Source: Pseudomonas citronellolis
Lineage (GTDB): Bacteria > Pseudomonadota > Gammaproteobacteria > Pseudomonadales > Pseudomonadaceae
NCBI RefSeq assembly: GCF_029335315.1
Contig: NZ_JARJLT010000265.1
Location: forward strand, 1 to 64,000
DNA: 64,000 bases
Direction: 5' to 3'
Part shown: piece by piece, positions 31,153-40,600 of the stretch
Numbering within the stretch: position 1 is the stretch's first letter
Layout: every line of letters begins with the position of its first letter
Made by a program: the position numbers and the translations under genes
The notes under the pieces: generated by a model
Seen by the model: the letters and a program-made list of their open reading frames with translations, nothing else
What the model was told of the DNA's origin: nothing
Database searches by the model: none

Positions 31153-32529
31153 TCAGAGGCCGCCGGCGGTGAGTTTCTCCGGGTCGAGCAGCGCCTCCAG
31201 GCGCTCGCGACCCAGCTCGGTGTTCTCCAGCGCCACCTCGATGATCGGCCGCCCTTCGCGGTAGGCCTGCTTGGCGATCTCGGCGGCCTTCTGGTAGCCG
31301 ATGATCGGGTTCAGCGCGGTGACCAGGATCGGGTTGCGCGCCAGCGCCTCGCGCAGGCGCGCCTCGTTGACCTTGAAGCCGGCGATGGCCTTGTCGGCCA
31401 GCAGGCGACTGGCGTTGCCCAGCAGCTGGATGCTCTGCAGCAGGTTGTCGGCGATCACCGGCAGCATCACGTTCAGCTCGAAGTTGCCGGACTGCCCGGC
31501 CACGGCGATGGTGGCGTCGTTGCCGATCACCTGGGCGGCGACCATGGCGGTGGCCTCCGGGATCACCGGGTTGACCTTGCCGGGCATGATCGAGGAGCCC
31601 GGCTGCAGGGCTTCCAGCTCGATCTCGGCGAGGCCGGCGAGCGGGCCGGAGTTCATCCAGCGCAGGTCGTTGGCGACTTTCATCAGCGCCACGGCCAGGG
31701 TCTTGAGCTGGCCGGACACGGCCACGGCGGTGTCCTGCGCGCCGATCAGCGCGAAGAAGTCGTCGCCGGGACGGAAGGCCAGGCCGGTCAGGCCATTGAG
31801 CTCCCGACAGAAGCTCGCGGAGAACTGCGGATGGGCGTTGACCCCGGTGCCCACGGCGGTGCCGCCCTGTGCCAGTTGCTGCAGCGCCGGCTGCAGCGCT
31901 TCGAGGTTGGCGCTGGCCTGGCGGACCTGCTGGGCCCAGCCGCCGAGCACCTGGCTCAGGCGCACCGGCATGGCGTCCATCAGGTGGGTACGGCCGGTCT
32001 TCACGTAGCGCTGCACTTCGCCCGCCTTGCGCTCGATGGTCGCCTGCAGGTGGCGCAGGGCGGGCAGCAGGCGCTCGTGGATTTCCAGGGCGGCGCTGAT
32101 GTGGATGGTCGAGGGGATGATGTCGTTGCTGCTCTGCCCGCAATTGATCTGGTCGTTGGCATTGACCGCGCGGCCCAGGCGGCGCCCGGCGAGGGTCGCG
32201 ACCACCTCGTTGGCGTTCATGTTGGAGCTGGTGCCGGAGCCGGTCTGGAACACGTCCACCGGGAAGTGCTGGAGGAAGTCGCCGCCCAGCAGTTCTTCGC
32301 AGGCCGCGACTATGGCCGCGCCGGTCTCGGCGTCGAGTTGCTCCAGAGCCACGTTGGCCCGCGCCGCGGCGGCCTTGGCCAGCAACAGGGCGCGGATGAA
32401 GGCGGCCGGCATGCGCTGCCCGCTGACCGGGAAGTTGTTCACCGCACGCTGGGTCTGGGCGCCATACAGCGCCTCGGCCGGCACCGCCAGTTCACCCATG
32501 CTGTCGCGTTCGATACGGCTGTCAGTCAT
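31153..32529 (-). CDS. fumC: fumarate hydratase class II (iron-independent)
   Basis: 458-residue homotetrameric fumarase of the aspartase/fumarase superfamily, with the signature GSSIMPGKVNP and the TGSGTSSNMNANEV substrate region (about 97-110). Class II enzymes carry no Fe-S cluster, so making this one under a Fur box lets the TCA cycle run when iron is limiting. It is second in the operon, 14 bases after fagA. Confidence 0.96.
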   Translation of the reverse strand: MTDSRIERDSMGELAVPAEALYGAQTQRAVNNFPVSGQRMPAAFIRALLLAKAAAARANVALEQLDAETGAAIVAACEELLGGDFLQHFPVDVFQTGSGTSSNMNANEVVATLAGRRLGRAVNANDQINCGQSSNDIIPSTIHISAALEIHERLLPALRHLQATIERKAGEVQRYVKTGRTHLMDAMPVRLSQVLGGWAQQVRQASANLEALQPALQQLAQGGTAVGTGVNAHPQFSASFCRELNGLTGLAFRPGDDFFALIGAQDTAVAVSGQLKTLAVALMKVANDLRWMNSGPLAGLAEIELEALQPGSSIMPGKVNPVIPEATAMVAAQVIGNDATIAVAGQSGNFELNVMLPVIADNLLQSIQLLGNASRLLADKAIAGFKVNEARLREALARNPILVTALNPIIGYQKAAEIAKQAYREGRPIIEVALENTELGRERLEALLDPEKLTAGGL

Positions 32530-32543
32530 TTCTGCTTTCTCGC

Positions 32544-32915
32544 TTACAGGTCGTGGTACGTCAGGGAGGGCGCCATCGGCTGGGCCGCCAGGCGGCCGGC
32601 CAGCTGCCGCAGGCGCAGGGTGCGTTCGGCGTCGCTGGCGAGGCGGCGCAGCTCATGCAGGGGGCGATAGGCGTGGTCGAGGCACAGGTTGCGCCAGTGC
32701 CACGGCAGGGCGATGTCGGCGGCGGTATCGAGCAGCAGCTGGTAGCTCTTCTCGAACAGCTGCCAGGCCGGCAGTGGCTCCCAGGCCACCAGGTAGCGCG
32801 TCTCGAACAGGTAGAGTTCCAGCAGGCGGGGTTCCTCGGGCTCCAGCGCACAACGGATGCGAGTGCCCAGGCGGTGCCAGCGGTCGAGCAGCGAGGTGTG
32901 GGTTTCGACGAACAT
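32544..32915 (-). CDS. fagA: Fur-associated protein FagA
   Basis: 123-residue protein of unknown biochemical function; fagA (Fur-associated gene) is the established name of the first gene in this operon in P. aeruginosa. It is rich in Leu, Trp, Arg and His (WEPLPAWQLFEKSYQLLL, LPWHWRNLCLDHAYRPLHELRRLA), all-helical in appearance, and has no signal peptide. GGAGGT precedes the start. The Fur box and promoter lie 12-56 bases upstream. Confidence 0.88.
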   Translation of the reverse strand: MFVETHTSLLDRWHRLGTRIRCALEPEEPRLLELYLFETRYLVAWEPLPAWQLFEKSYQLLLDTAADIALPWHWRNLCLDHAYRPLHELRRLASDAERTLRLRQLAGRLAAQPMAPSLTYHDL

Positions 32916-32926
32916 GGCTGACCTCC

Positions 32927-32951
32927 AACGATAATGAGATTGATTATCGTT
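32927..32951 (-). promoter_or_regulatory. Fur box upstream of fagA
   Basis: AACGATAAT-N7-ATTATCGTT palindrome. The 19-bp core at 32930-32948 matches the Fur consensus GATAATGATAATCATTATC at 16 of 19 positions. It covers the -10 element of the fagA promoter, so Fe-Fur would block polymerase directly. Confidence 0.93.
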
Positions 32952-32971
32952 ACGAGAGAAGAAAAATACAA
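32943..32971 (-). promoter_or_regulatory. sigma-70 promoter of fagA-fumC-orfX-sodA-zip
   Basis: -35 TTGTAT (32966-32971) and -10 GATAAT (32943-32948) with a 17-bp spacer. The -10 lies inside the Fur box. Confidence 0.7.
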
Positions 32972-33017
32972 GTCAGACCAAGGGAGCAGGACAAATCGGG
33001 GGTGGTATGCGCCGGGT

Positions 33018-33053
33018 GCTCTTCGTAGGAGCAAGCTCGCTCCTACGAAGAGC
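33018..33053. repeat. REP-like palindrome, GTAGGAGC family
   Basis: Perfect 15-bp arms GCTCTTCGTAGGAGC and its complement around the loop AAGCTC. The GTAGGAGC core is the motif of the REP family abundant in P. putida and P. fluorescens, distinct from the GTAGGGCGGATAAC family elsewhere in this window. Confidence 0.75.
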
Positions 33054-33057
33054 CATT

Positions 33058-33097
33058 GCGGAAAGAACAACGCCGCTTCCCTCGATGGGAAACGGCG
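33058..33097 (-). terminator. candidate terminator of pmbA
   Basis: 11-base arms CGCCGCTTCCC (33071-33081) and GGGAAACGGCG (33087-33097) with one G-T-type mismatch and a 5-base loop. On the minus strand a T-rich tail TTGTTCTTTCC follows. It lies 36 bases past the pmbA stop. Confidence 0.65.
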
Positions 33098-33132
33098 CTC
33101 TCTCATTCAGGCAGCGGGACTGCCCGCGCGGA

Positions 33133-34482
33133 TCAGTTACCGGCGACCATCATGCGCTCCACCAGCACCGAGCCGGTGTGCAGGTTGCCGCGGGTCTCCA
33201 CATCGTTGCCGATGGCCAGGATGCTGGCGAACAGGTCCTTGAGGTTGGCGGCGATAGTGACTTCCTGCACCGGGAACTGGATTTCGCCGTTCTCCACCCA
33301 ATAGCCGCCGGCGCCACGGGAGTAGTCGCCGGTGACCAGGTTGACCCCCTGCCCCATCAGCTCGGTCACCAGCAGGCCACGGCCCATGCGGCGCAACAGG
33401 GCCTTCTGGTCCTCGTCGCCATGGCTGACGAAGAGGTTGTGCACGCCGCCGGCGTTAGCCGTGCTGGGCATGCCCAGCTTGCGTCCGGAGTAGGTGCCGA
33501 GCACGTAGGAGACCAGGGTGCCGTTCTCCACGAAGGGCTTGGCGTAGGTGGCCAGGCCGTCGTTGTCGAACGCGGCGCTGCCCAGCGCGCCAGGCAGCAA
33601 CGGGCGTTCGTCGAGGGTCAGCCACTCGGGGAACAGGCGCTGGCCCAGGGTGCCTTCGAGGAACGACGACTTGCGGTACAGGCTGCCGCCGGAGATGGCG
33701 CCGAGGAAGTGGCCGAACAGGCCCACGGCGACCTCGGGGGCGAACAGCACCGGCACTTCAGCGGTCGGCACCGGGCGCGCGCCGAGGCGGCTGGCGGCAC
33801 GCAGGGCGGCGCGCCGACCGATGTTCTCGGGGCTGTCCAGCAGCTCGCCGCGCCGCTTCACGTCGTACCAGTAGTCGCGCTGCATCTGTCCTTCGCCTTC
33901 GGCGATCATCACGCAGCTGAGGCTCTGCCGGGTGCTGGCGTAGCCGCCGATGAAGCCATGGCTGTTGCCATAGACGCGGCAGCCCTGGTGGGTGTTCAGG
34001 GTGGTGCCGTCGGCCTTGGTCACGCGCGGGTCGGCGTCGAACGCCGCCGCTTCGCAGGCCAGGGCGCGTTCCACCGCCTGCTCCGGGGTCAGCGACCAGG
34101 CGTGGTAGAGGTCCAGGTCGGGCAGCTCGCGAGCCATCAGCGCCGGATCGGCGAGGCCGGAGCAATCGTCCTCGGAGGTATGTTTGGCGATGGCCAGGGC
34201 CGCCGCCACGGTTTCGCGGATGGCGTCCTCGCCGGTCGCCGACGTGCTCGCCGAGCCCTTGCGCTGGCCGACGTAGAGGGTGATGCCGAAGCCCTGGTCG
34301 CGGTTGAATTCGACCGTTTCCACCTCGCGCTGGCGCACGCTGGTGGACAGCCCCTGCTCCAGGGATACCGCCACCTCGCAACCGCTGGCGCCCTGGCGCT
34401 TGGCCTCGGCGATGATCCGCTCGACCTGCTCGCGCAGCGCCGGAAGTGCCTCGGGGCCGACTGCCTTGGCCTGTTCGCTCAT
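33133..34482 (-). CDS. pmbA: metalloprotease subunit PmbA (TldE)
   Basis: 449-residue TldE/PmbA, partner of TldD in a heterodimeric zinc protease. In enterobacteria the pair degrades unfolded peptides and matures microcin B17 and CcdA-type substrates. PmbA is structurally similar to TldD but lacks the HExxxH metal motif, and none is seen here. Conserved segments include the C-terminal [23 protein letters not shown]-type region. The ATG at 34482 is preceded by AGGAGAG. It is divergent from darP, with tldD a short distance beyond on the same strand as pmbA. Confidence 0.95.
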   Translation of the reverse strand: MSEQAKAVGPEALPALREQVERIIAEAKRQGASGCEVAVSLEQGLSTSVRQREVETVEFNRDQGFGITLYVGQRKGSASTSATGEDAIRETVAAALAIAKHTSEDDCSGLADPALMARELPDLDLYHAWSLTPEQAVERALACEAAAFDADPRVTKADGTTLNTHQGCRVYGNSHGFIGGYASTRQSLSCVMIAEGEGQMQRDYWYDVKRRGELLDSPENIGRRAALRAASRLGARPVPTAEVPVLFAPEVAVGLFGHFLGAISGGSLYRKSSFLEGTLGQRLFPEWLTLDERPLLPGALGSAAFDNDGLATYAKPFVENGTLVSYVLGTYSGRKLGMPSTANAGGVHNLFVSHGDEDQKALLRRMGRGLLVTELMGQGVNLVTGDYSRGAGGYWVENGEIQFPVQEVTIAANLKDLFASILAIGNDVETRGNLHTGSVLVERMMVAGN

Positions 34483-34601
34483 TGCCAAACTCTCCTGTTC
34501 TGTTCCGCGGACGGGGCTCCGGGCCCCGTGGCTTCGCGGGCGGGCCGGACAAGCGACCCTCGACTCGTTATCATGGCGACGTTTTCCACTGGACCACCGC
34601 C

Positions 34602-35126
34602 ATGGCTGATTATCAAGACGACGACTCGCTGTTCGAAGAGAAGAGCAAGACGCAAGTAAAACGCGAGATGCACGCCTTGCAGGATCTCGGCGAGCGCCTG
34701 ACCACGCTCAAGCCGGACATGCTCGACCGCCTGCCGCTGACCGACCCGCTGCGCCGCGCCCTCGACGAGGCGCCCAAGCACAAGGCCCACGCCGCCCGCA
34801 AACGCCACCGGCAGTTCATCGGCAAGCTGCTGCGCGACCAGGACATCGAGGCGATCGTCGCCCTGCTCGACCAGGTCGACAGTTCGACCCGCCAGTACAA
34901 CGAACGCTTCCACGCCCTGGAGCGCTGGCGCGACCGCCTGATCACCGGCGGCGACGATGCCCTCTCGAGCTTCTTCGGCGAATACCCGGAAAGCGATCGC
35001 CAGCACCTGCTGCAACTGATCCGCCACGCCCAGCACGAGGCCGCTCACAACAAGCCCCCGGCAGCGGCGCGGAAGATCTTCAAGTACATCCGCGAGCTGG
35101 ACGAACTCAAGCGCGGCCTCCGCTGA
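34602..35126 (+). CDS. darP: ribosome-associated protein DarP/YjgA (DUF615)
   Basis: 174-residue highly charged helical protein of the DUF615 family. E. coli DarP (YjgA) associates with late 50S assembly intermediates. Family segments are [20 protein letters not shown] near the N-terminus, [28 protein letters not shown] in the middle and the C-terminal [14 protein letters not shown]. The start is taken at the ATG of MADYQDDD because an in-frame upstream ATG would add 52 unconserved residues. Confidence 0.93.
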   Translation: MADYQDDDSLFEEKSKTQVKREMHALQDLGERLTTLKPDMLDRLPLTDPLRRALDEAPKHKAHAARKRHRQFIGKLLRDQDIEAIVALLDQVDSSTRQYNERFHALERWRDRLITGGDDALSSFFGEYPESDRQHLLQLIRHAQHEAAHNKPPAAARKIFKYIRELDELKRGLR

Positions 35127-35141
35127 AAGCCCGCCCACGAC

Positions 35142-35262
35142 CTGCTACGCGTCGGCAGAACTGCGTTAAAAACAGGTGAGAAATGCTCGTTTAGCATCAG
35201 TAAACTGCGCTTCCTCACCTGTTTTTGCCTTGTTCTGCTCTAGCTCGCGAGGCCGTGAGCAG
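35142..35262. repeat. 121-bp nested palindrome between darP and tldD
   Basis: Inner perfect 13-bp arms AAAAACAGGTGAG (35168-35180) and CTCACCTGTTTTT (35214-35226), flanked by GCAGAAC/GTTCTGC and outer CTGCT/AGCAG ends. The loop contains ATGCT/AGCAT and GTTTA/TAAAC mini-stems. It lies between convergent stops, so the inner stem can end transcription both ways, but it is far longer than a terminator needs. It looks like a dispersed MITE-type or long-hairpin repeat. Confidence 0.6.
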
Positions 35263-35285
35263 ACTTTCCAAATGCTGCCGGCGCC

Positions 35286-36728
35286 TCAGGCGCCGGTCCC
35301 GCCCACGGTGATGGCGTCGATCTTCAGGGTCGGCTGGCCAACCCCCACCGGTACCGACTGGCCATCCTTGCCGCAGGTGCCGACGCCGCTGTCCAGGGCC
35401 ATGTCGTTGCCGACCATGGACACCCGGCTCATCACTTCCGGGCCGTTGCCGATCAGGGTCGCGCCCTTCACCGGACGGGTGATCTTGCCGTTCTCGATCA
35501 GGTAGGCCTCGCTGGTGGCGAAGACGAACTTGCCACTGGTGATGTCCACCTGCCCGCCGCCGAGGTTGGCGCAGTAGATGCCCTTCTCCACCGAGGCGAT
35601 GATCTCGGCCGGGTCGCTCTGCCCGGCCAGCATGTAGGTGTTGGTCATGCGCGGCATCGGCAGGTGCGCGTAGGACTCGCGGCGGCCGTTGCCGGTGCGC
35701 GCCACGCCCATCAGGCGGGCGTTGAGCTTGTCCTGCATGTAGCCCTTGAGGATGCCGTTCTCGATCAGCACGTTGTACTGGGTCGGGGTGCCTTCGTCGT
35801 CCACCGACAGCGAGCCGCGGCGCGCCGCCAGGGTGCCGTCGTCGACGATGGTGCACAGGCTGGAGGCCACCTTCTCGCCGACGCGACCACTGTAGGCCGA
35901 GCTGCCCTTGCGGTTGAAGTCGCCTTCCAGGCCGTGGCCCACCGCCTCGTGCAGCAGCACGCCGGACCAGCCGGCGCCCATCACCACCGGCAGGCTGCCG
36001 GCCGGCGCGGGCACCGCTTCGAGGTTGACCAGGGCCTGGCGCAGCGCCTCGCGGGCGTAGGACATGGCGCGGTCTTCACTGAGGAAATAGCGATAGTCGG
36101 TACGCCCGCCACCGCCGTGGCCGCCGCGCTCACGGCGACCGTTCTGTTCGACGATGACGCTCACGTTGAAGCGCACCAGCGGGCGGATGTCGGCGGCCAG
36201 CGAGCCGTCGGCGGCGGCGATCAGCACCTGCTCCCAGACGCCGGCCAGGCTCACGGTGACCTGCTGGATGCGCGGGTCGAGGGCGCGGGTGGCGGCGTCG
36301 ACCTTCTTCAGCAGGTCCACCTTCTCGGCGCGGCTGAGCACGTCCAGCGGGTTCTCGCCGGCGTACAGGCGCACCGGGGCGACCGCCTTGAACGCCTGCA
36401 CCGTGCCGTTCTGCCCGGCGCGGGAGATCGAGCGCGCGGCGAGCGCCGCCTGGCCCAGGGCCTCGGCGTTGATCGCGTTGCTGTAGGCGAAGCCGGTCTT
36501 CTCGCCGGACTGGGCGCGCACGCCCACACCCTGGTCCATGTGGAAGCTGCCTTCCTTGACGATGCCGTCCTCGAGCATCCAGGACTCGGAGACCTGGCTC
36601 TGGAAATACAGGTCGGCGGCATCGATGCCCGGGCCGCTCAGCTCGTGCAGGATCGGCTGCAGGCCGTCGATGTCCAGGCCACCTGGGGCCAGCAGGTGCT
36701 GGCTGACGGATGACAACAACTCGCTCAT
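35286..36728 (-). CDS. tldD: metalloprotease TldD
   Basis: 480-residue catalytic subunit of the TldD/PmbA zinc protease. The metal motif HEAVGH (260-265) with a downstream Cys/Gly-rich C-terminal region fits the family, and [13 protein letters not shown] follows as usual. The ATG at 36728 is supported by CGGAG. The gene abuts the nitrilase-family gene (2-base gap), in a run yhdP, nitrilase, tldD that is common in pseudomonads. Confidence 0.95.
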   Translation of the reverse strand: MSELLSSVSQHLLAPGGLDIDGLQPILHELSGPGIDAADLYFQSQVSESWMLEDGIVKEGSFHMDQGVGVRAQSGEKTGFAYSNAINAEALGQAALAARSISRAGQNGTVQAFKAVAPVRLYAGENPLDVLSRAEKVDLLKKVDAATRALDPRIQQVTVSLAGVWEQVLIAAADGSLAADIRPLVRFNVSVIVEQNGRRERGGHGGGGRTDYRYFLSEDRAMSYAREALRQALVNLEAVPAPAGSLPVVMGAGWSGVLLHEAVGHGLEGDFNRKGSSAYSGRVGEKVASSLCTIVDDGTLAARRGSLSVDDEGTPTQYNVLIENGILKGYMQDKLNARLMGVARTGNGRRESYAHLPMPRMTNTYMLAGQSDPAEIIASVEKGIYCANLGGGQVDITSGKFVFATSEAYLIENGKITRPVKGATLIGNGPEVMSRVSMVGNDMALDSGVGTCGKDGQSVPVGVGQPTLKIDAITVGGTGA

Positions 36729-36730
36729 GG

Positions 36731-37579
36731 CTACTCCGTAGGCGCCGGTCCGGGAACGGCCGGCGGGTAGAATCTTCGATGGCGGACCACCGGCATGCGC
36801 TGCCGGACCGCCGCTTGTTCTTCGCTGTCGCGCTCGGCCAGCAGCACCGCTTCGCCCTTGTCGCGTTCGGCGAGGATGCGCCCCCAGGGGTCGACGATGG
36901 CCGACTGGCCCCAGGTCTCGCGACCACGCGGGTGGCTGCCGCCCTGCCCCGCCGCCAGCACATAGCACTGGGTTTCGATGGCGCGGGCGCGGATCAGCAC
37001 TTCCCAGTGCGCCTGGCCGGTCACCGCGGTGAACGCCGAGGGCGCGCTGATCAGCTCGGCGCCGGCCTCGCGCAGCCGGGTGTAGAGCTCGGGGAAGCGC
37101 AGGTCGTAGCACACCGTCAGGCCCAGCCGGCCGACCGGCGTCTCGGCCACCACCACCTGGCCGCCGAAAGCGTAGTCGTCGGACTCGCGGTAGCGCCCCC
37201 GACTGTCGGCCACGTCCACGTCGAACAGGTGCAACTTGTCATAGCGCGCCGCGCGCTGGCCCTCGTCGTCGATCAGCAGCGAGCAGGCGTTGGCCTTGGC
37301 CTCGGGCTGGCCGTCCGGCGGCAATGGCAGGGTGCCGGCGACTATCCACAACCTGAGGTCGCGGGCCGCGCTTTTCAACCAGGGCAGGATCGGTCCTTCG
37401 CCGCGTGCTTCGGCGCGGCCCAACTCGGCCAGGTCGCGGCGGCCCATGGCGGCGAAGTTCTCCGGCAGCACGGCGAGGCGCGCACCACCTTCGGCGGCTT
37501 CTTCGAGCAGGCGACGGGCGGCGGCGAGGTTGGCCGGGACGTCGTCCTGGCTGACCATCTGGATCACGGCGAGGGACAT
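36731..37579 (-). CDS. carbon-nitrogen hydrolase, nitrilase family (Nit1-like)
   Basis: 282-residue nitrilase-superfamily amidase. The catalytic triad is Glu40 (LAVLPENFA), Lys115 ([11 protein letters not shown]) and Cys157 ([12 protein letters not shown]). The pattern matches the Nit1/NitFhit branch, whose bacterial members act as deaminated-glutathione amidases in metabolite repair; that substrate is an inference. The ATG at 37579 (CGGAGAAACGC site) is preferred to a TTG five codons upstream. Confidence 0.9.
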   Translation of the reverse strand: MSLAVIQMVSQDDVPANLAAARRLLEEAAEGGARLAVLPENFAAMGRRDLAELGRAEARGEGPILPWLKSAARDLRLWIVAGTLPLPPDGQPEAKANACSLLIDDEGQRAARYDKLHLFDVDVADSRGRYRESDDYAFGGQVVVAETPVGRLGLTVCYDLRFPELYTRLREAGAELISAPSAFTAVTGQAHWEVLIRARAIETQCYVLAAGQGGSHPRGRETWGQSAIVDPWGRILAERDKGEAVLLAERDSEEQAAVRQRMPVVRHRRFYPPAVPGPAPTE

Positions 37580-37636
37580 GCGTTTCTCCGACAACAGATG
37601 CAGTTCATCCTAACCGATGCCCGCCAGCTCTGCTCG

Positions 37637-40600
37637 CTAGGGTTTTTCGAAGGGCTTCTGGAAGGAGATGTCGGGGTTCTGCCAGGGACCCTTGACGTTG
37701 TACTGCACGCTGGCGAAGCGCGAGACCTTGTCGCCCAGCAGCTTGTCCACCACGAAGAGCGCGCCGCCCACCGCCGGCGCGCCGACGATGAGCGCGGCCA
37801 GCGGCAGGTTGTTGGTCAGTGGCAGGGTCACCAGCAGCTTGGCGTCGATCTGGTCGTGGGCCATGTCCAGGGTGCCGCTCATCTCGATGTTGCTCGAAGG
37901 GCCGGTGAGCTTGATCGGCTCGCGGGTCAGGTAGACACCGTCGGTGGCGCCCAGCACGCCCTGCACGCGGTCGTAGCTCAGGCCCTTGCCGAACAGGTCG
38001 GAGAAGTCCAGGCGCAGGCGCCGGTTGATCGCGTTGAAATTGAGCAGGCCGAACACCCGCAGGGCCTGGGCGCTGCCTTCCACGTCGACGAACTGGCCCT
38101 TGCGCATGTCGGCTTCCAGCCGCCCGCCGAAGCGCCGCAGGCTGATGTAGGCCGGCGAACCCGGCCAGTTGCCGTCGATGTCGAGGCGGAAGCGCTCGCT
38201 GGTGGCGGTGGGCGCGAAGTCCCAGGCCTTGAGCACGTCGGCCAGGTTCTTGCCCTCCAGGCGGCCCTGGAAGGTGCTGCGGGTGGAGCCCACCGGCCCT
38301 TCCCAGCGCAAGGCGCCGACGACCTTGAGGCCGCGCAGGTCGAGATTGACGTCGTTGAAGGTGACGCCGCTGGCGGTCGAGCGCAGGTTGAAGCTCCAGG
38401 CGCCGATCGGCTTGCCGCCCTGGGATATCTGGCGGATGGCCACGTCCATCGGCGGCAGGCTGCGCGGGTCGAGCTTTTCCAGCGGGTCGGGGGCGATGGT
38501 CGGCGAGTTGGCCAGGTCGTTGGTCGGGTTCTTCGGCAGGTCGAGGCGGTCCAGGTTGATCTGGATCGGCCGCTGGCCACTGTCGGGGAACACCGCCTGG
38601 CCGGCCATCAGGCTGCTGTTCACGCCCAGTTGCCAGCCGCCGGAGGCGCGGAGCAGGTCGAGCTTGAGGTTCTCCAGGCTGGCGCCGAAGCCGCGGAAAT
38701 GGCCGATCTGCAGGTCGGCGCCGCGCAACAGTCCCTGGGTGCCGCTGGGCACGCCGCCGATACCGTACTTCTTCAGCACCGCCTGCCACTGGTCGACGTC
38801 GAGGCTGTCCAGGCTGCCGCGCAGCTGTATGCCGTTCCAGTTCGGCAGCAACGCCGGGTCGCCGCCCAGGCGCAGCGCGCCACGTCCGGCCAGGGGTTTA
38901 TCAGCAGGAGCGGCGTAGGCCAGGCTGGCGACCTTGTCGTAGTTGGCCCAGTAGCGCCGCTCCGGGCCATCCAGGGTCATGCGCCAGTCACTGGCGCGGA
39001 CTTCGTCGGCGCCCTTGCCGAACGGCGCCGGCAGGTCGACGGTCAGGCCCTTGAGGTTGGAGCTGACCTGCAGCTGGCTGTCCTTGCCATCGATCAACAG
39101 GTCGAGCTGGAACGGCAGGCGCCCCGAGGCGGGCACGGCCTGCGTGATGCCGCCCCAGTCGAGCAGGCTCTTCAGCGCCACCTGGCCGCCGACCAGCACC
39201 CGCTGGCGCGGCTTGCCGGGGCTGCCTTCGGCGCGAATGCTGCCGGTGACGCGGCTACCCAGGGCCTGGGCGCTGATGCCCTTGCCGCTCAGGCCGCTGT
39301 TGGTGTCGTAGCGGAAATCGCCCTTGAGCTGCGCCAGCTCCAGGGTCGGCTTGGCGATCTTCAGGCGCGCGCCCTCGGTGGCGAAGTCCACCACCACCCG
39401 CGACTGCTTCGCCTGGTCCTTGGCCAGCGGGATGTCGAGGTTCAGGTGGCCGTTCAACGGCCCCTCGCCTTCCCAGCCGGCGAATACCTGCTGCACGCCC
39501 AGGGGCGACTCCTGGAGGATTTTCATGCCGTCGCCGAGGTTGCTGTCGATATCGCCATCGACGTGCAGGTGGGCGACCTCGCCCGGCGGCGCGTGGGGAA
39601 TGTCGACCTGGACGTTGCTGACCTTGCTCTGCAGGATGCGCCCGGACTGCGCGCGGATGCGCACGCCGGTGTCCTCCACCAGCACCTCGCCCTCGGCCTG
39701 GCTCAGCGCCGGCCAGCCGGGCTGGTAGTCGAGCTGACCGTCGTGGACCTTGAAGTACAGGCTCATGGCGTGGTCTTCCGGCGCCGAGCCTTTCTTCAGC
39801 GAGCCCTGCCACTGGAAGTAGCCCTGCTCGACGCGCCCACCCTTGATCGCCGTGGCCAGCCAGTGGGCCAGGTCCTTGCTCATTTCCGGCAGCACGGTCG
39901 GCAGGAACATCGGGGTGTAGCTGCCGTCGCCGTCCACCAGGCCGACGCGCAGGTCCATGTAGCTTTCCTTGTCATGGTCGTGCATCAGGCGGATCAGCAT
40001 GTCGCCGCCCAGGCGGCCGACGTCGCCTTCCACCTTCATCAGGTGGCTGCCGAGGGTGAACGCCTCGTCGTCCCAGGACCAGAACAGCCGCGCGTTGGCG
40101 CTGCGGAAGCGCCAGGGCTCGGGGAACAGGGTGGCCAGGTGGAGCATGAAATCCTGCGCGGAGGCGTCCAGCTGGCCGCCCAGCAGGTTGCCGCTGAAGG
40201 TGCCGTCGACGTTTTCCACCGCCGGCACTTCATGGAAGGCGGCGACCCCGACCTTCTCCAGGTTCATGCCGTAGGCCAGCCGCTCGGCGCCCTGGCGCTG
40301 CGGCCAGTAGTCGAGGTTGAGGTTGTGCAGCACGCCCTTGGGCTGCAGGCCGCTCAGCCATTCCACGGCCTTGTCCGGCAGCGGCGCCAGGCTTTCCACC
40401 ACCGGCAGCAGCGGGCCGAGGTCGAGGCGGTCGGCGCGCAGGCTCCAGCGCTCCTCGCCCTTGGTCTGCCGGGTCAATTCGAGCTCGGCCTCGCCCCAGC
40501 GCTTGTCGCCGAGGTTCGCCGCCAGGTCGTTGACCCGGACCGTCAGGTCGTCGCCCTGGCGCTGGAAGTACAGGCCCACGCCAAGGTCGGCGATGCTCAC

